Shown: positions 35,488-48,103, numbered from the stretch's first letter. The stretch: DNA of 64,000 nucleotides from Styela clava (GCF_964204865.1 NC_135250.1:27395395-27459394); one strand, 5' to 3'. The notes: generated by a model not told the origin, from the letters alone. Numbers and translations are program-made.

Positions 35488-36349
35488 ATGAGTAAATTGG
35501 CTGGAAATGCAGAAGTGGACTTGGAAAAATTTAATATAATCTCAATATGTGACCATGAATATGAAACAGATATGGAGGACGTAGCTTGGAAAATTTTCAG
35601 TGGAGTAAAAGACGCATCAAGGTCTGAAAGACGGAATTATCGTGATAGAATGAAATTTATTACAACATCTTCAGAATTTCAGTCCCAAGAAGACGCAGTC
35701 AGTGAGCTTAAATCTCTTATTTCAAACAATTCTTCTCTGGAAGGTCATATTTCGACAATGATTCTTGCCTACAAAGATGGAACTCAAATTGTTGAAGAAA
35801 CCTTCACGTTTCAACCATTATCAGACCTTCTACGTGAATCAATAATGATCGTGGCGATTGATGAAACTTCAAACTTATCGGATGATTTGGCCAAGGTTTG
35901 TATTTATTTTTTTCCTATAAAATAAGAGTCGAGATTACAGCGAGAATCAAGTGTTTTGACAGTTTATTTTGTTTCTTCCTCATTGGGGTAAATTAAGAGC
36001 GCATGTCCCAACTATAGTAGAAAGTAACAAATATAAGTTTATGATATCTTTATTGGATTGGTGATTAATATTACCCATTATTATGCGTTGTTTTTCATAG
36101 ATATCTGTAAATCTTCGGGCGCAGTCAGACATAACAAGAATGCAGGAAGAGTACAAAGTAATTGGAGACAGAGGAAAACAAGCTCTCGAAGTCAGCTTCG
36201 GTGTAAAAGAAGAAAAACCATGGACACATAACGTGCTATCTTCAATATCAAGTTCAAGCACCACTTCGTTAAACGTGATTTCCTTTATGCTTAAAACTGG
36301 AGCTTCAGCCTTTATATTATCTCTTCTAGGCATTAAACTGCCTATTTAA
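35488..36349 (+). CDS. Serine-less member of the GHSHG hydrolase-like family, hydrophobic C-terminus (P2)
   Basis: Exons 35488-35895 and 36101-36349 join in phase 0 (AAG|ATA) and encode 218 aa. It is a close paralogue of the gene at 16060: both share NIISICD, EDxAWKIFSGVKDAS and VDLEKFN. An in-frame loss of about 17 residues lies between the former elbow and LSDDLAK. The elbow reads LAYKDGTQIV in place of FAHSHGAKIV, so no serine or histidine remains. Exon 2 starts ISVNLRAQSDI and ends in SSISSSSTTSLN followed by a hydrophobic run (FMLKTGASAFILSLLGIKL) up to the stop. Tail anchoring is inferred. Both copies keep open frames of nearly the same design, which argues for a retained non-enzymatic role rather than decay. 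Confidence 0.8.
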
Positions 36350-39300
36350 TTGAATACGCTTTGCGGTAACAAAATACCTTCCTTCAAAATACCACACTGT
36401 AGCTTTTAAAAAAAATAATTCTATTGTATCAAATAAAAACGAATAATACTAATATTTTACTTATTAAACTTATTTGTTTCTCTTTATAAGTGATTTACAT
36501 GTGAATAGTGTCATTTGTATGTGTTTGGTTAGAGAAAAATTATAATAAATTTCAATAATACATTTTGTCTAGATGTACATTGATCAACAGGTCAGAATTA
36601 CATGCCAGGCTGAGTCTTTTCTTTCGAAATTATCAAACACTCTTTGCCATATTTGTGATTTATTTAGAGTCCTGTTGTTTGTAATTTTTACGAAGTTTGA
36701 AAAATATTCTTTTTGATGTTGCTTTTAATATTTTCACAAATAATTCTTGTCATAAACATTTTGAATTTATTTTGAACAAATATCTACATATCTATAACGA
36801 ATATAAACAGTTTTTTAATCAAGGTGTAGTCAAAATTCTCGTTTAAACAGTCAGACCAAGAAACAATGAGGGCTTCGAGTGAGGAACTAGTGTGTAATGT
36901 CGCCTTGGTTTTGGAGTCAAAGCATAAATCAATTACGGCATATATTGGGCGCGTAGAGATAAAACGTTTTACAAAGTTCAAACATTAAAAACTAGTACTT
37001 GTGGCAATCAAAATTCAATACAAAGAATTCTTCTCGTACATAATTTAATTTAGAAATAAACTGTTAATCTATAAAAACATGGCGTACCAGGAATTATCTT
37101 ATCAAAAAACAAAACTTTAATACATTCAATAGGGAGCGTAGCCGAAATACCTTAATTACAAAACACTCTTTGCTATCGTGGTGCGAACGTGCTATCGTTT
37201 ATCGTGGATTGGCATATAATTGTTTTAGCAATAAATGTAAACCGTAAAATTGTTTACTCAAAGCAACGTAATAATCTAATGTTCATACGGAAATCTATCT
37301 TTCGTACGCCATTTTGTCTACCATATATGTACGCATATATCTAAATCTGCTTTACCTGTCGCTTCAATATAAATATTAAGGGAATTTTTTCATTGCATAA
37401 TTTTAGAACGAGGTTGAACAAAACCTAATCAAAAGCTATTTGACTTGTTAAATATCGAGAATGCTGAAATTAGTTGGCCGAGTTAACCGCTTTATAAAAT
37501 TATCTGTTTACATTTCATTATAATCGTCCACTGCTGTTGTCTAAGATAATAGTATATTAATTTGGATTATCCTAAAAATTCTCTGTAATTTTATATCGCG
37601 ATCCAATTAAAAATATCACTAAATGGCAAATGGTCAAAAAAAACGACCATACCTCGTAAAACTTACGAACTGTTAAAAATATAGAAATGCGCAATACTAA
37701 GTTTTTAGAGAGTTATCAACTTATTAGGATAAATGATTAGTACCAATGATTAGGGCTGGAGATGGTTAACCGGTTAACGAATTATTAAGTAAATATTTGA
37801 AAATCTGGAACTGCTGATTATGAATATTTGACAATTTTAGGTTCAGAATTAGTTCCGGTCATACGTTAGTAAAGTTTTGACAAACGCTTTGAATTTTTTT
37901 CAATATTCATCGCCGAATTGAATACACACTCTGATGGTACACTGATAGCAGGTATACACACATATATATATATATAGGATCTTTTGTAAAAGCTTCGCCT
38001 TAAAAACACCCCGTCGCCACTCAAAATTAAAAAAAAAATTGATTATCAGGTTAGGGTATGAAATATACATCACGCTGGAAGATAATATATCCAATCATTC
38101 CTAATACGAACCTAAATCTTAACGGGATAATTGCGAATTGTTATATTGAAACGCGGCAAGCGTATTTTTTTCAAATCTCACATTTTTGCATTAGTGGCTT
38201 GGGCCTTCTAGAAAAGATTCCATATATAAATTTTAGACCATTCCTGCTAGATATTTAAATCTGGATATATAAATCTCTTTCACTGCTGCAGTCTCTAGTG
38301 GACCAGAACTGCGAAATTGTTCTAAAACCCGTGTGACTCATTAATAGTAAATTTTTACCATTTACGTCAAGCGTCACGCTGCGGTTAACAGGTCAAGTAT
38401 TTTAAACTGAAATTCGCAGCATAAACCAAAATGTGTGATACCAATTGTAGGACATCCAATATATGCAAATTCTTCCAGGAAAATTTAGTAAAATAAGTAT
38501 CTTTGGAAAGTAGGGCAAACGCATAAAATTGCTTATCATTAAACTGAGGTAAATTAATTTATTATTATTATTATTTTGCACTCATCAAATTCATAAAGTT
38601 CACACTATGTAGCGTTAGATATGCAAGATTCTAAAAGCAAACGTGACGACAGCAAGCTCAAAAAATCTTGGGTAGACTAGGTTAAAGCTGAATAAGTATT
38701 ATTCTTCAGTGCGAAGTGTGTGGAGTCTTGTTGACCGTCAAACTGCTTTATTAATTTTTTTTTTACTTTTGCCCACAAATTCTTCCTCTGGAGTCTTAAC
38801 ATATTTTAATAGTAAAAAGAAATAGAACGATAACGTCTTGCAAAATCAACAAAACAAAAACCATTTCTTGCTATATTGAAAATTTAATACAAATAATTAT
38901 TTCAAAATGATGGATTAAAATAAATAGTCACAAAATGAACTACTGTATTTTACTACTGTACAAGGCTTAGCCAATTTTTTTTATCGCCTCATATATGATT
39001 GAACAATCAGACCACCGTTTTTTGGCGAAACAAGCATAGTCAAAATCTTTTATCAAAAAATAAACACAAAACACAACGCAATCTTCTATCACTGCCTATA
39101 ATATGGAACAGTAAATAATAAATTCAACATTCACGAAAAACCGTAAAATGAGTGACTCTGTGAAGGAATGAAACAATCAATGTATAAAAAACAAATTGTA
39201 TAGTATACGAAATTTTGTTTGGTGTTTCTAGTAACAGTTCTGGCCGGAATTGTATATTCATCTAACTTTACTGTACCTTGTGCTTGATATACCAGGGTGT

Positions 39301-40430
39301 GTAAAATCCCTTTACAATTTTAATTTTGTTATTAAGTAAGTTGGCAATATCTCTCAACCAGGTTTGTTGAATTTTAGAATTTTAATCATTAGTTGTTCAA
39401 GAATAATTACATCCTTTTACATCTGTGAGGACAAAAATATATCATATCAATAAATTCTTTCTGCAAATTTGAAAAAATCTAAGACTTTATGAATTTTTGA
39501 TAAATAACAATTTTTGCACCGCATAATTTCATTTCCAAGGTGAAAGAATTTCAATTCCATCGAAATCCAATAATTAATCTAGATATAAACAGTATGTAAT
39601 TGTTGAGGGTTAAAATACTTGGTCAGATAATCTTTCCGTCGTATTAAAACGGCCACAAGTTATTTTTGAACGTTAACTACCTTTCAAAATAGTAATTCAA
39701 TTCCCGATGTAAATGAAAATATTTAAAAAAAAGTAGCTTCATGAAGTAATGCAAAACACTTCACAATGTTTCCCAACGAGTTGAATACAATTTAAAAATT
39801 TCTCACAATAATTACATGTCCGCGTCAATATTAAAATTACTCGCAAATATTCCAAATAAACTCCTTTTTTTGCAAAAAGATGGCAAAGCAGAGAAAATTT
39901 TTTTTGTTTTCAAAATTTTGTTCCGTGTTGAATTCTCAGCAACACCAGGGTAATTCATGCAGAAATTCTTTAGGTTTTCATTACCCCATTAAAAATATGT
40001 CAAATTTAACGACGTGGAATGTGACCTTCAACACTTCGAGTGGGAGGTCAAAATAGTTCATTGAAAGATAATCACAAAACACACTGCAATCGTTTGTCTC
40101 CCCTTTAATTGTGGATAAACAAAGAATTGTTTCAACAATAAACAAAAACCGTGAAATGATAATGTTTCAAGAGCAATGATTAAATTAATGTAATGTAATG
40201 TAAATTGAATTTATAAAAATAAATCTGTCTTATTCCATGCACAAGTAAGTCTCATCTTCAGAATAGCGGTTTTGCCTCAGATCACATATCGAATCTGTCT
40301 AGCTTCGTAGCTTACTGAACAAATTTTGTTTGGGAAAATGAATACTCGAGGTGAAGAAAACTTCGAATTGGAACTGAGTTGTCAAAAAACTTGGTGTGTA
40401 ATTATTAGGGTTGCCGGGCGAATGTCGAAA
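36350..40430. other. Long intergenic stretch, diverged repeats, no gene seen
   Basis: It contains fragments related to the 17.4-20.3 kb array. Near 39050 is 'aaacacaaaacacaacgcaatcttctatc' and near 40075 'cacaaaacacactgcaatcgt', resembling the accacaatccttt segment of that array. A short (att)n tract lies near 38560. No splice-supported coding exon was found on either strand. Confidence 0.4.
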
Positions 40431-40435
40431 CTTAT

Positions 40436-40460
40436 AGGACACCCTGTATCAATCAGTTAT
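40436..40460. mobile_element. Single end of a TA-type element at the duplication break
   Basis: The text aacttataggacaccctgta matches the right end of the element at 42182-42390. To its right the sequence follows the intron of the family genes. To its left the sequence is unrelated. The homologous block therefore ends exactly at this element. Confidence 0.55.
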
Positions 40461-40646
40461 TTTTCTGTTCATTTTAGAACAACTTGGTTGACCGGATGCA
40501 AGGACGGGTGCATCTAGGAGTTTTGAATAACTAACAACAAAAAAACATGTTTTTGGATGAGTCAGCTAGAATTTGTTACTCCAATATTTTTAAATGTCAA
40601 AGATCATGTGCAAATTTCTGTTTAAAAATGAGAATATAGAACAAAC

Positions 40647-41123
40647 CTTAGCATATCCTTTTGGAATTGTGTCGATACCACCAAGAGTAAAAACTGCTAA
40701 ATTGTCTTTAATTTGCTCGAGTTTTTTGGTAAAATCCACTCCATTTTCAGGTCGACAATATTTGATGAAATACTGATGAAGTGAGTTTTTCTCAAGTGCA
40801 GTTCTAACAATTTTAGCTCCATGGCTGTGGGCAAAAATAATGCGTGTTATTCCATTTTTACAGTGGGGCATACAAAAGAGAATTTTTTGAATCTTGTAAA
40901 CAATGGTTGTCGGTACTTCTGTTGAATTTTTTGCAGTGTCTACTATTGATTCAACGTCGCTGTAATGACCGATTCTCTTCCCTTCTGAAAAGTTGTATAA
41001 CTGTTTGCATATCTCCCACGCTGCGACTTCTACTTCATTGATATCGGCTCCGATATCACCAACTAAATATGCTTTGAGTCCCGTCTGACAAACTTGCTTC
41101 ACGTTGTCAGTTTCAACAGCCAA
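40647..41123 (-). pseudogene. AHSHG family copy lacking a start codon and second exon
   Basis: Exon 1 is full length and open (159 codons) with a normal donor. It keeps YLVGDIGADINEVEVAAWEI, ITRIIFAHSHGAKIVRTA and LAVFTLGGIDTIPKGYAK. However the initiator position is TTG, with an in-frame stop four codons upstream. The second exon, which should follow within a few hundred bases, is missing: homology to the sister introns stops at a transposon end near 40455. I infer a truncated duplicate of the 43063 gene that is probably not translated as a full protein. Use of a distant start exon or a different 3' exon cannot be excluded. Confidence 0.65.
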
Positions 41124-41714
41124 GTTGGAGGCAAGTCAAAATTAGACAATGAAATATTTAAAAATGCAACAATTATTTTTAGGTCAATATTTCACAATTA
41201 GAAATCTTTATCAACATTTTAAATCACCGGTTCAGCAGTCATACCATGAAACAATTAAGACATGGTAATGCTTTTAGTTCAGAGATTTTATAAAAAATGA
41301 AAATTGCAAAATATTCCTTTAATTAGAAAATTAGTAGTAATTCAAAATTATATTAAAGTTTGAGTAGATTAAAGTTGAAATCGTTTTTCGAAATATATTT
41401 ACTATTCCTAAGGAAATCTCATATCACCGCGTAATATATGAGATTATAAGAAATTCATTCAACAATAAACAAAAACCGTTAAATGAACTGTATATGGCCC
41501 TGTAAAGTACCGTAACAAGCGATGCACATATAGAAATCTAACTATCGTGCACACCATTTTGTATATATATATATATGTGTGTGTGTTCGTAATAGCCAAT
41601 TCGGCATGAATTCTAAACATAAATGAACTTGATGTGATTTTTTTTATATTGTTAAATACACCATTTACACTCATATAATTTAGAAACTGTAAAATTCAAA
41701 TCCTATTTCGCTCA

Positions 41715-43063
41715 TCAGAGATTCGTTTTGTAGAAGTATTTTGGGGCGCGAGCGTACGACCATGTAATATTGTGTCTTTTGATGTTCCATTCCTTATTTT
41801 CAAGTTTCTTCTTGGTAGTCGTCCCTGAGCATCCACATTGCACAGAATTGCTCTCCAACATTAAAGTTTGTAAAATTTTCCCCATTACAGCCGCGTCTTT
41901 TGTATATTCAAATAGTACATGTTTTGTTCCTTCAGTGGATGCTCTTTTTAATGTTTTCAACCGACAGAAGTTTTTAAGTTGATCCAATTTTGACTCAGTT
42001 GTTGAAGATTCCACTTCGCCGTTGTGAAACTTTATTATTTCTGAGTTTTGGCTGCTTTCTCCATAAATAATGTTGCCAAACTCAGAATTTATATCTTGTT
42101 TAAGCCGCATGTTGAGACATATCTGCAAAGTAGATCAGAAACTATTTATTAAAAGTTGAATACATCGCAAACAACATTATACAAGGTGTCCAACAGGTAT
42201 TACCCAATTTTATAGTAATGACAATTGTAAGTTTTAATAAGTTTTGGTGTGTGATAAATGAGAACTATAACGTCCAACATGTGTAACATCAATTTCAATA
42301 CGGATTGATTACAAATCATTTTACAATTAAAAAAAAATTCCTTTGATTATAAATACTTTACCATGGGCCGAAACTTATAGGACACCCTGTATTAATCAGT
42401 TATTTTTCTGTTCATTTTAGAATAACTTTGTTGACCGGATGCAAACACGGGTGCATCTAAGAGTTTTGAATAACTATTAAAATAACATGTTTTTAGATGA
42501 GTCAGCAAGAATTGGTTACTCGAATATTTTTGAATGTCAAAGATCATGTGCACATTTGTGTTTGAACATAGGAAAATCGAACAAACCTTAGCATATTCTT
42601 TTGGAATTGTGTCGATGCCACCAAGAGTAAAAACTGCTAAATTGTCTTTAATTTGCTTGAGTTTTTTAGAAAAGTCCACTCCATTTGCATTTTGACGAGA
42701 TTCAATGAAATAATCAAGAAGTGACTTTTCATCAAGTGCCTTTCTAACAATTTTAGCTCCATGGCTGTGGGCAAAAATAATACGAGTTATTCCATCATTA
42801 CAGTGTGGCATATGGAAGAGAATTTTGTGAATCTCGGAAACAATGGTTTTCGGTTTGTCTGACAAACTTCTTGCAGTGTTCACAATTGACTCAACGTCCC
42901 TGTAATGAATAATTCTCTTTCTTTCTGAAAAGTTGTATAACTGTTTGCATATCTCCCACGCTCCAGCTTCCACTTCATTGATATCGGCTCCGAAACCTCC
43001 AATTAAATAAGCTTCAAATCCTTTCTGACAAACTTGTTTTACATTGTTAATTTCATCAACCAT
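41715..43063 (-). CDS. AHSHG alpha/beta-hydrolase-like family gene, long C-terminal exon (second block)
   Basis: Exons 42587-43063 and 41715-42122 join in phase 0 and encode 294 aa. It is the direct counterpart of the gene at 20889-22020 and keeps every motif: YLIGGFGADINEVEAGAWEI, ITRIIFAHSHGAKIVRKA and LAVFTLGGIDTIPKEYAK. Exon 2 is ICLNMRLKQDI, then SEIIKFHNGEVES, STEGTKHVLFEY and QCGCSGTTTKKK. The elbow (A-H-S-H-G) and the oxyanion-like GGFG are both intact, so this and its sister are the best candidates for active enzymes. There is no signal peptide or membrane helix. The intron hosts a small TA-type element. A reading frame that runs through the donor to 42392 is intron read-through, not a longer protein. 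Confidence 0.8.
42182..42390. mobile_element. Small TA-flanked DNA element in a family-gene intron
   Basis: The ends are caaggtgtccaacaggt and, inverted, cagggtgtcctataagtt, each preceded or followed by TA. The matching inverted repeat is only about 10 bp. There is no coding frame inside. A lone right end occurs at 40436-40460. Confidence 0.55.
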
Positions 43064-43893
43064 TTTTATTGTATAATTTAAAATCCTATAATTATTTAGT
43101 ACATCTCAGATTAAATAAAATCTTTTAAAATCAGACAAAGAAAAATTAGGCAAATACAAAGTCAGATTACAAATTGAATGAGTTCAAATTTATTTTTAAT
43201 TCAAATATCATAATACCTCTTTACGATATATAGAGTAATAAGAAAGACAAGGCATTTGAATCAGGGTCTTACTTCAAATAATATTTTAATAGTATATTTG
43301 GAAATTCTCCAATTTCATTTTAATCAAATTCAGTGAACTTTCGGCAGAAAACGATATTTACAACTACTAGACAATAATAAGGTACAATAATAATAATATG
43401 ACGCATTCGAAATTCAAACGGTTTTGCAAGTGACCGATACTAAGTATTGTGTCGCAAACAACGTTCCCTCTAAGAGCTTGGTAAGTTGCGCGGAATAGAA
43501 GGCCATGGAAGCTCCAAAAAAAAGTCTGCACGGAAAATTAGAGCTTGTATTTAGCTTATCTTGTTGTCAATACTCATGCACTTTTTCAAAAAGCATAAAA
43601 AATGAAATGCAATAATTATCAATATAAATGTAAATTGGAAAAACTGAATAGACTGTATATCAAAATATCAAAAAAATCACACAGATATGAGTAGGTTTCA
43701 CTGATTATTCTGGAAATCATTTTATTTTATTTTAATATTGTAGCAAAAGAATTTGATTAATTCCATTGATATAGTTTTCTCAATGTGTTGATATGAAAAG
43801 ATCAAAATTATGCAATGTAATACCTCAGAATACCAATAATTTATGTCGATATTTCATAATGAGAAAAGTTATTCTTTAAAATAAACTTTAATT
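43064..43893. other. Intergenic spacer, no gene seen
   Basis: AT-rich sequence between the two (-) family genes of the second block, equivalent to 22021-22985 in the first. An attatag acceptor-like site lies just upstream of the 43063 ATG on the minus strand. Confidence 0.45.
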
Positions 43894-45035
43894 TCATTTA
43901 AGATATGCATCTATAGTTTCGAGCACTTTCTCGTGATTTACATACTTTCGTAAAATATGATTTTCTTTACTGCACGATGCAGAACAGGACAGATTTGACA
44001 AAAACATTTGTTTCTGTGACTGTACAAATTGTTCAGGTTGTGGTTTTGATATGATTGTCTTGTTGCTGTCTGCATATTTCCCAAAAAGCGTTTTGACTGA
44101 TTTTGCAATACCATCATTATCAAATTCAATATTCCAACACACCTGTTAAAAATTATATGTTAATCATTATATATAAATGTGAAATTGTATTTAGAAATAA
44201 CTAAAAAGCTGTTTAATTATTTTATACATTATTTGAATAACAAGAGTTCAGTTTAGCGATTCCTAATTTAAAAATCTTCAATTCATATTTAATATTTCCT
44301 AATCATGGCTATAGCCGTTGGTTTTGGAACTGCTTTTTTAAATACCCAATTTAATTTTAAAAGATAATCAGAATTTACTGTTTGATTTATCGTGTTCTGC
44401 ATAATATTAATTTAATTTAGTTCAAAATGAAGCTGTTTTGGATGAGATAAGATGCGCGCAATTCAACAGCATAGATTGAAATTGTTAATTACCACACGAT
44501 ATCAAATATATCTTTCAATGAAATGTAGCAGTTGTAATTTGTAATATACTTTATTTGACTGCGATACCTTTGCGTAATCCCCAGGTATGTCTTGGATTCC
44601 TCCCAGGCTAAATATTGCGAGTCGACTTCGAATCGTTTTAATTATGATCGGTATTTCTCTTTCTGGTGTACGTTTCTTTATAAGAAAGTTCCACAGGGCC
44701 TCATCTTTAAGAGCTTCATATATGACTAGTGCGCCGTGGCTATGACCAAGCAAAACATGAGTTATACCATCAAAAGATTCATCATTGTATAACATTTCAT
44801 GCAATGCCGTGATGTCTGCTTCTGAATTAGCTTTGAGATATGAACTTGAGTCGTTAACAATTACGCAGATATTTGGCATGTGATTGGCTCTACTCCTAGT
44901 GCTAATATCATAAACATACGAGTATATAGTCCAACATGCATCCTCAAGGAATAATTTTCTTTCCGGTATTTTTTCGCCCCCATTGTAGCCACCAACTAGT
45001 AAAAATTTTGGCTTCCTAGCTACGCTGCCCGCCAT
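43894..45035 (-). CDS. GHSHG alpha/beta-hydrolase-like family gene, short C-terminal exon
   Basis: Exons 44568-45035 and 43894-44142 join in phase 0 (AAG|GTG) and encode 238 aa. Exon 1 reads PKFLLVGGYNGGEK, EDACWTIYSYVYDIS, ITHVLLGHSHGALVIYEA and LAIFSLGGIQDIPGDYAK. The GHSHG elbow is a textbook GxSxG, preceded by a hydrophobic strand and followed by a helix. GGYNGG may form the oxyanion turn. Exon 2 begins VCWNIEFDNDGIAKS and ends in the helical HILRKYVNHEKVLETIDAYL, like the gene at 22986. Candidate acid residues sit in FDNDG and a candidate histidine in KENHILRKYVNHE. There is no signal peptide. It is the least degenerate member at the active site. Family and substrate are unknown. Confidence 0.8.
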
Positions 45036-46405
45036 TAGTGTTTACGTCCTCAAATAAATCTCGAAATCGTGTTCGCTCTGAAATAAATCAAACATTTAAC
45101 CCATAGGAAAAAATGGGCTTAATGTTTGCTCTCGCCATCGCGTGCCATTTATTTCGAGGCGCTGTCCGTAAATTCAAAGTTTAAAACAGCGGTTCTTGAA
45201 TGCGGCCACAATTTCGAGCAATTTCGGATTCACACGGAACTTTGATAATAACGACTCGCACATGATTTCACCTTGGTATTATAACATAATTTTAAAATAT
45301 TGTTACACATGCAGTTAGAAAATTGAAGCACATTACAAAAAAAATTCCAATTCAACTTCAGTACTACCCAATTTTGAGTCATTGCATCTAATTAAAAATG
45401 AGTAATAATACCCAGTTTTCATTTAGCTATATATATATATACTGTATATATAATTATGCACAAAAAATCCTTGAACTACTCAAAGATGGGGCTTTGTCCT
45501 CTATACAAGCTAAGTCATAAGAAACAATAAACTGATATGGAGCGTCTGATATTCGACCTTTATTGAACTTTAACCTTAATGAACAACCTTTTAATTTAAA
45601 TATGCTTTGACTCGGAATGTATCCGTGGCCATTTGCAATAAAATGAGAGAATTGTCGGTTCGTGTGCACTTTGAGGGACAACGGCGGCATTCAATCGATG
45701 ATATTTTATCTTCCTGACAGACCCAGGCTAGAGCAATGATTTGACTGACTAGTACATAGATTAATTACCAATTTAGATCTACGTCAAATATTTCGATCAT
45801 CGGGTTTTGCCGATGAATCGCATCAATTTGAGAACACAAATATGAATTTGACAGTGGTTCGTTTGGAAAATAAAAAACGTAGTTTCAATTAGACAAGCTT
45901 TATGAAAAATTTAAGTTTCAAGTTATTCATATCACATGGAGAGTAATTTTTGAAATTGTTGAAAATTGAGAAATAAATACTTGCGACGAAAAAATTTAAA
46001 AGAAGATCATAGTCATGCATGCGACCCAAGTAATATTAAAGTTGAATGACTACTGAATGCAATACGCATTCGTGCAGTCATTTTTGTAAAATTCACAATG
46101 TAACCGGATATGACAGACTCGTCGGAAACATGATGAGCGCGAAAACCTGTTTTTGTAAGGAAGATTGGTTATTTGTACAGAATTTCTTCTTTATATAGAC
46201 ATGGGGCACGTGAAATTGTACCTTTTTTACCTTTCATGGTTTTACCAGTTCGGTTCAATCAACTAACAATTCGACTGAGCGATAACTATAATAAAGAAAT
46301 TACTAAACTTGGTCAAAAATGTTTTAGCTATAACATCATAACTGATATGCAATGATACTTTTATTATTTCCCTACCAATAAAATCGCATTCAAAATATTA
46401 AAAAA
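45036..46405. other. Intergenic, no gene seen
   Basis: A loose inverted repeat lies just upstream of the family gene (aataaatctcgaaatcg near 45055 and atttatttcgaggcgc near 45150). Nothing coding could be supported. Confidence 0.4.
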
Positions 46406-46931
46406 GTGTTGGCAATGTTTATGGAACTTTTTACTGACCTTACCTTATACGTAACTTTTATAATTACAATATTTGCAAAAAGTAGCAATGTTGCAATATA
46501 CGAACACGTGGATTTAATACCCAACGACTTTGCAAATGATTCATATTCCACTCTGTATTCATTTTTTTTTAATTTTAATTATATTTATTAACTTTTTATT
46601 AATTATTTAACTAAATTGATGAGTCATCCGTTCGTTTAATCATGAGGATCATTTACCATTGAAAGTTGTTAAAATAAAGCTGATTTCAACATCATTTCAA
46701 GATCTGAAAAAAAAATTACTATTTGAATTGAATAGAGAATTATCATTTGCAAATAATAGAAAGAAAAAAAAATGTGCGATGATATTGATTCATGCCATCA
46801 TGTGCGTTTTGATATTATGCGTTTCTTCTTCGGTTATCACAAATTTGATTGTTCTAATTCATTCGAATATTTCAACCTTATATTCCAGAGACTGTGGAAG
46901 TTTCCAATTCGAATCAGGAAATGATGTCTAA
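46406..46931 (+). CDS. Possible membrane-protein exons (weak)
   Basis: Two open frames in the same direction. The first ends IYEHVDLIPNDFANDSYSTL, with two tyrosine motifs (YEHV, YSTL) like a cytoplasmic signalling tail. The second (46659-46931) has a basic stretch (NNRKKKKC) followed by a long hydrophobic helix (AMILIHAIMCVLILCVSS), as in type II proteins. I could not define splice sites joining them or find downstream extracellular exons. They may be chance AT-rich frames. Confidence 0.2.
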
Positions 46932-47629
46932 TTTTCACACAGTCTCGATCATTCGTGATCGAGTACAATTGTTTATAACAAAATAAAGTTCATTTAACGG
47001 GTTGCCTGACAGTGTATCAGTTTTCTACGTACGAACAATAGTATCAGTTTTCTTCCGTCAGGAACATTGCAGCTTATTCAAGTTCGTTAAATTAGAATGT
47101 GTGTATATGCAACTATTGGACAAACAAGATGCTGTCAATACAATATGCTTTCTAATGCACATAAAAAAATGATAACTTATTATCATAGTTTGCAACTGGC
47201 GACTTTTCATCAGTATCGGAATTTAAATAGTATTAAAATTTAATAAGATTTTGGCAACCATGTTTGTTACCACTCGGCATTTTCATAGAAACTTGGCTAA
47301 TTGAATGCCGCAACGGTAAAGATGATTAATCATCTTTAAAACAAGATTTCGAACATGCATATAAAATTACTAATAACAAATTGTTAACATTCTCGTTGTT
47401 GTTTGGAAAAGATCTTGCAAACCTACGGTAACTTATAGAGAACGAACTGTATAGAAATAACTGCTGGTTGACAGCTAACTATTATATAACTCTGCAGCGC
47501 AACAACAATTCACCAATTTGATTATCTCCAAACGTAATATACTAATATCGGAATCATAAATGTAATAAAATTATTCAAAATTTTGTTGCAATAGCTATAT
47601 AAACCAATATTTCTATTAATGATTTAAGT
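46932..47629. repeat. Diverged copy of the 24.2-25.6 kb flank
   Basis: 47300-47400 (caacggtaaagatgattaat, aaacaagatttcgaac, aataacaaattgttaacatt) matches 25490-25580. 46980-47110 resembles 24210-24310 (aacgggttt/gcctcaatagtgtatca, gtgtatatgc). This ties the two blocks together as one duplication. Confidence 0.55.
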
Positions 47630-48103
47630 CAGGGTGGTCCAAACCCAGGCCCGCGGGCCACATGTGGCCCGCCGCCTCTTTATCTGTGGCCCGCGTCACA
47701 TTCGGAGTGTAACAAAAAAATCGCATTTCGTGTTGTTTCGTTATAAAATTAATCAGAAAAATTTCTTGACATATTGCTATCACTAATGTCACTGAATTAA
47801 ATAGTGTTACGGCTAGCTGAGGAAATTAGAGAAGTTGAATGATGTGCTTGGCAGTCTAAATTGTTATCTGGCTTTCTAACTTCTTTGTCGGGAATATATG
47901 CAAATAATATAGGCAACATAGAACACTAAAAACAAATGCGGATTCTATTAGCCTAGAATGGCTATGCCTGATAACTAAGTGTTTGCACAATGAAGGTTTT
48001 GTTTTGTATTGCACTGTTTACCTATTCCTGGCACTATTGTGGCCCGCGAACAATGCAAAAATAATTTTGTGGCCCGTGGAGCCGACAACCTCGGACCACC
48101 CTA
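47630..48103. mobile_element. hAT-type non-autonomous element, inverted copy
   Basis: The ends are cagggtggtccaaaccca and cctcggaccacccta, flanked on both sides by the exact 8-bp duplication atttaagt. It is the reverse-orientation relative of 28182-28662: both carry gcgggccaca near one end and ggagccgacaacc (or its inverse) at the other. Confidence 0.88.

Noticed and set aside
42392-42586. Read-through extension of the 43063 gene's first exon
   Set aside because: It continues past a donor conserved in all family members into intron and transposon sequence.
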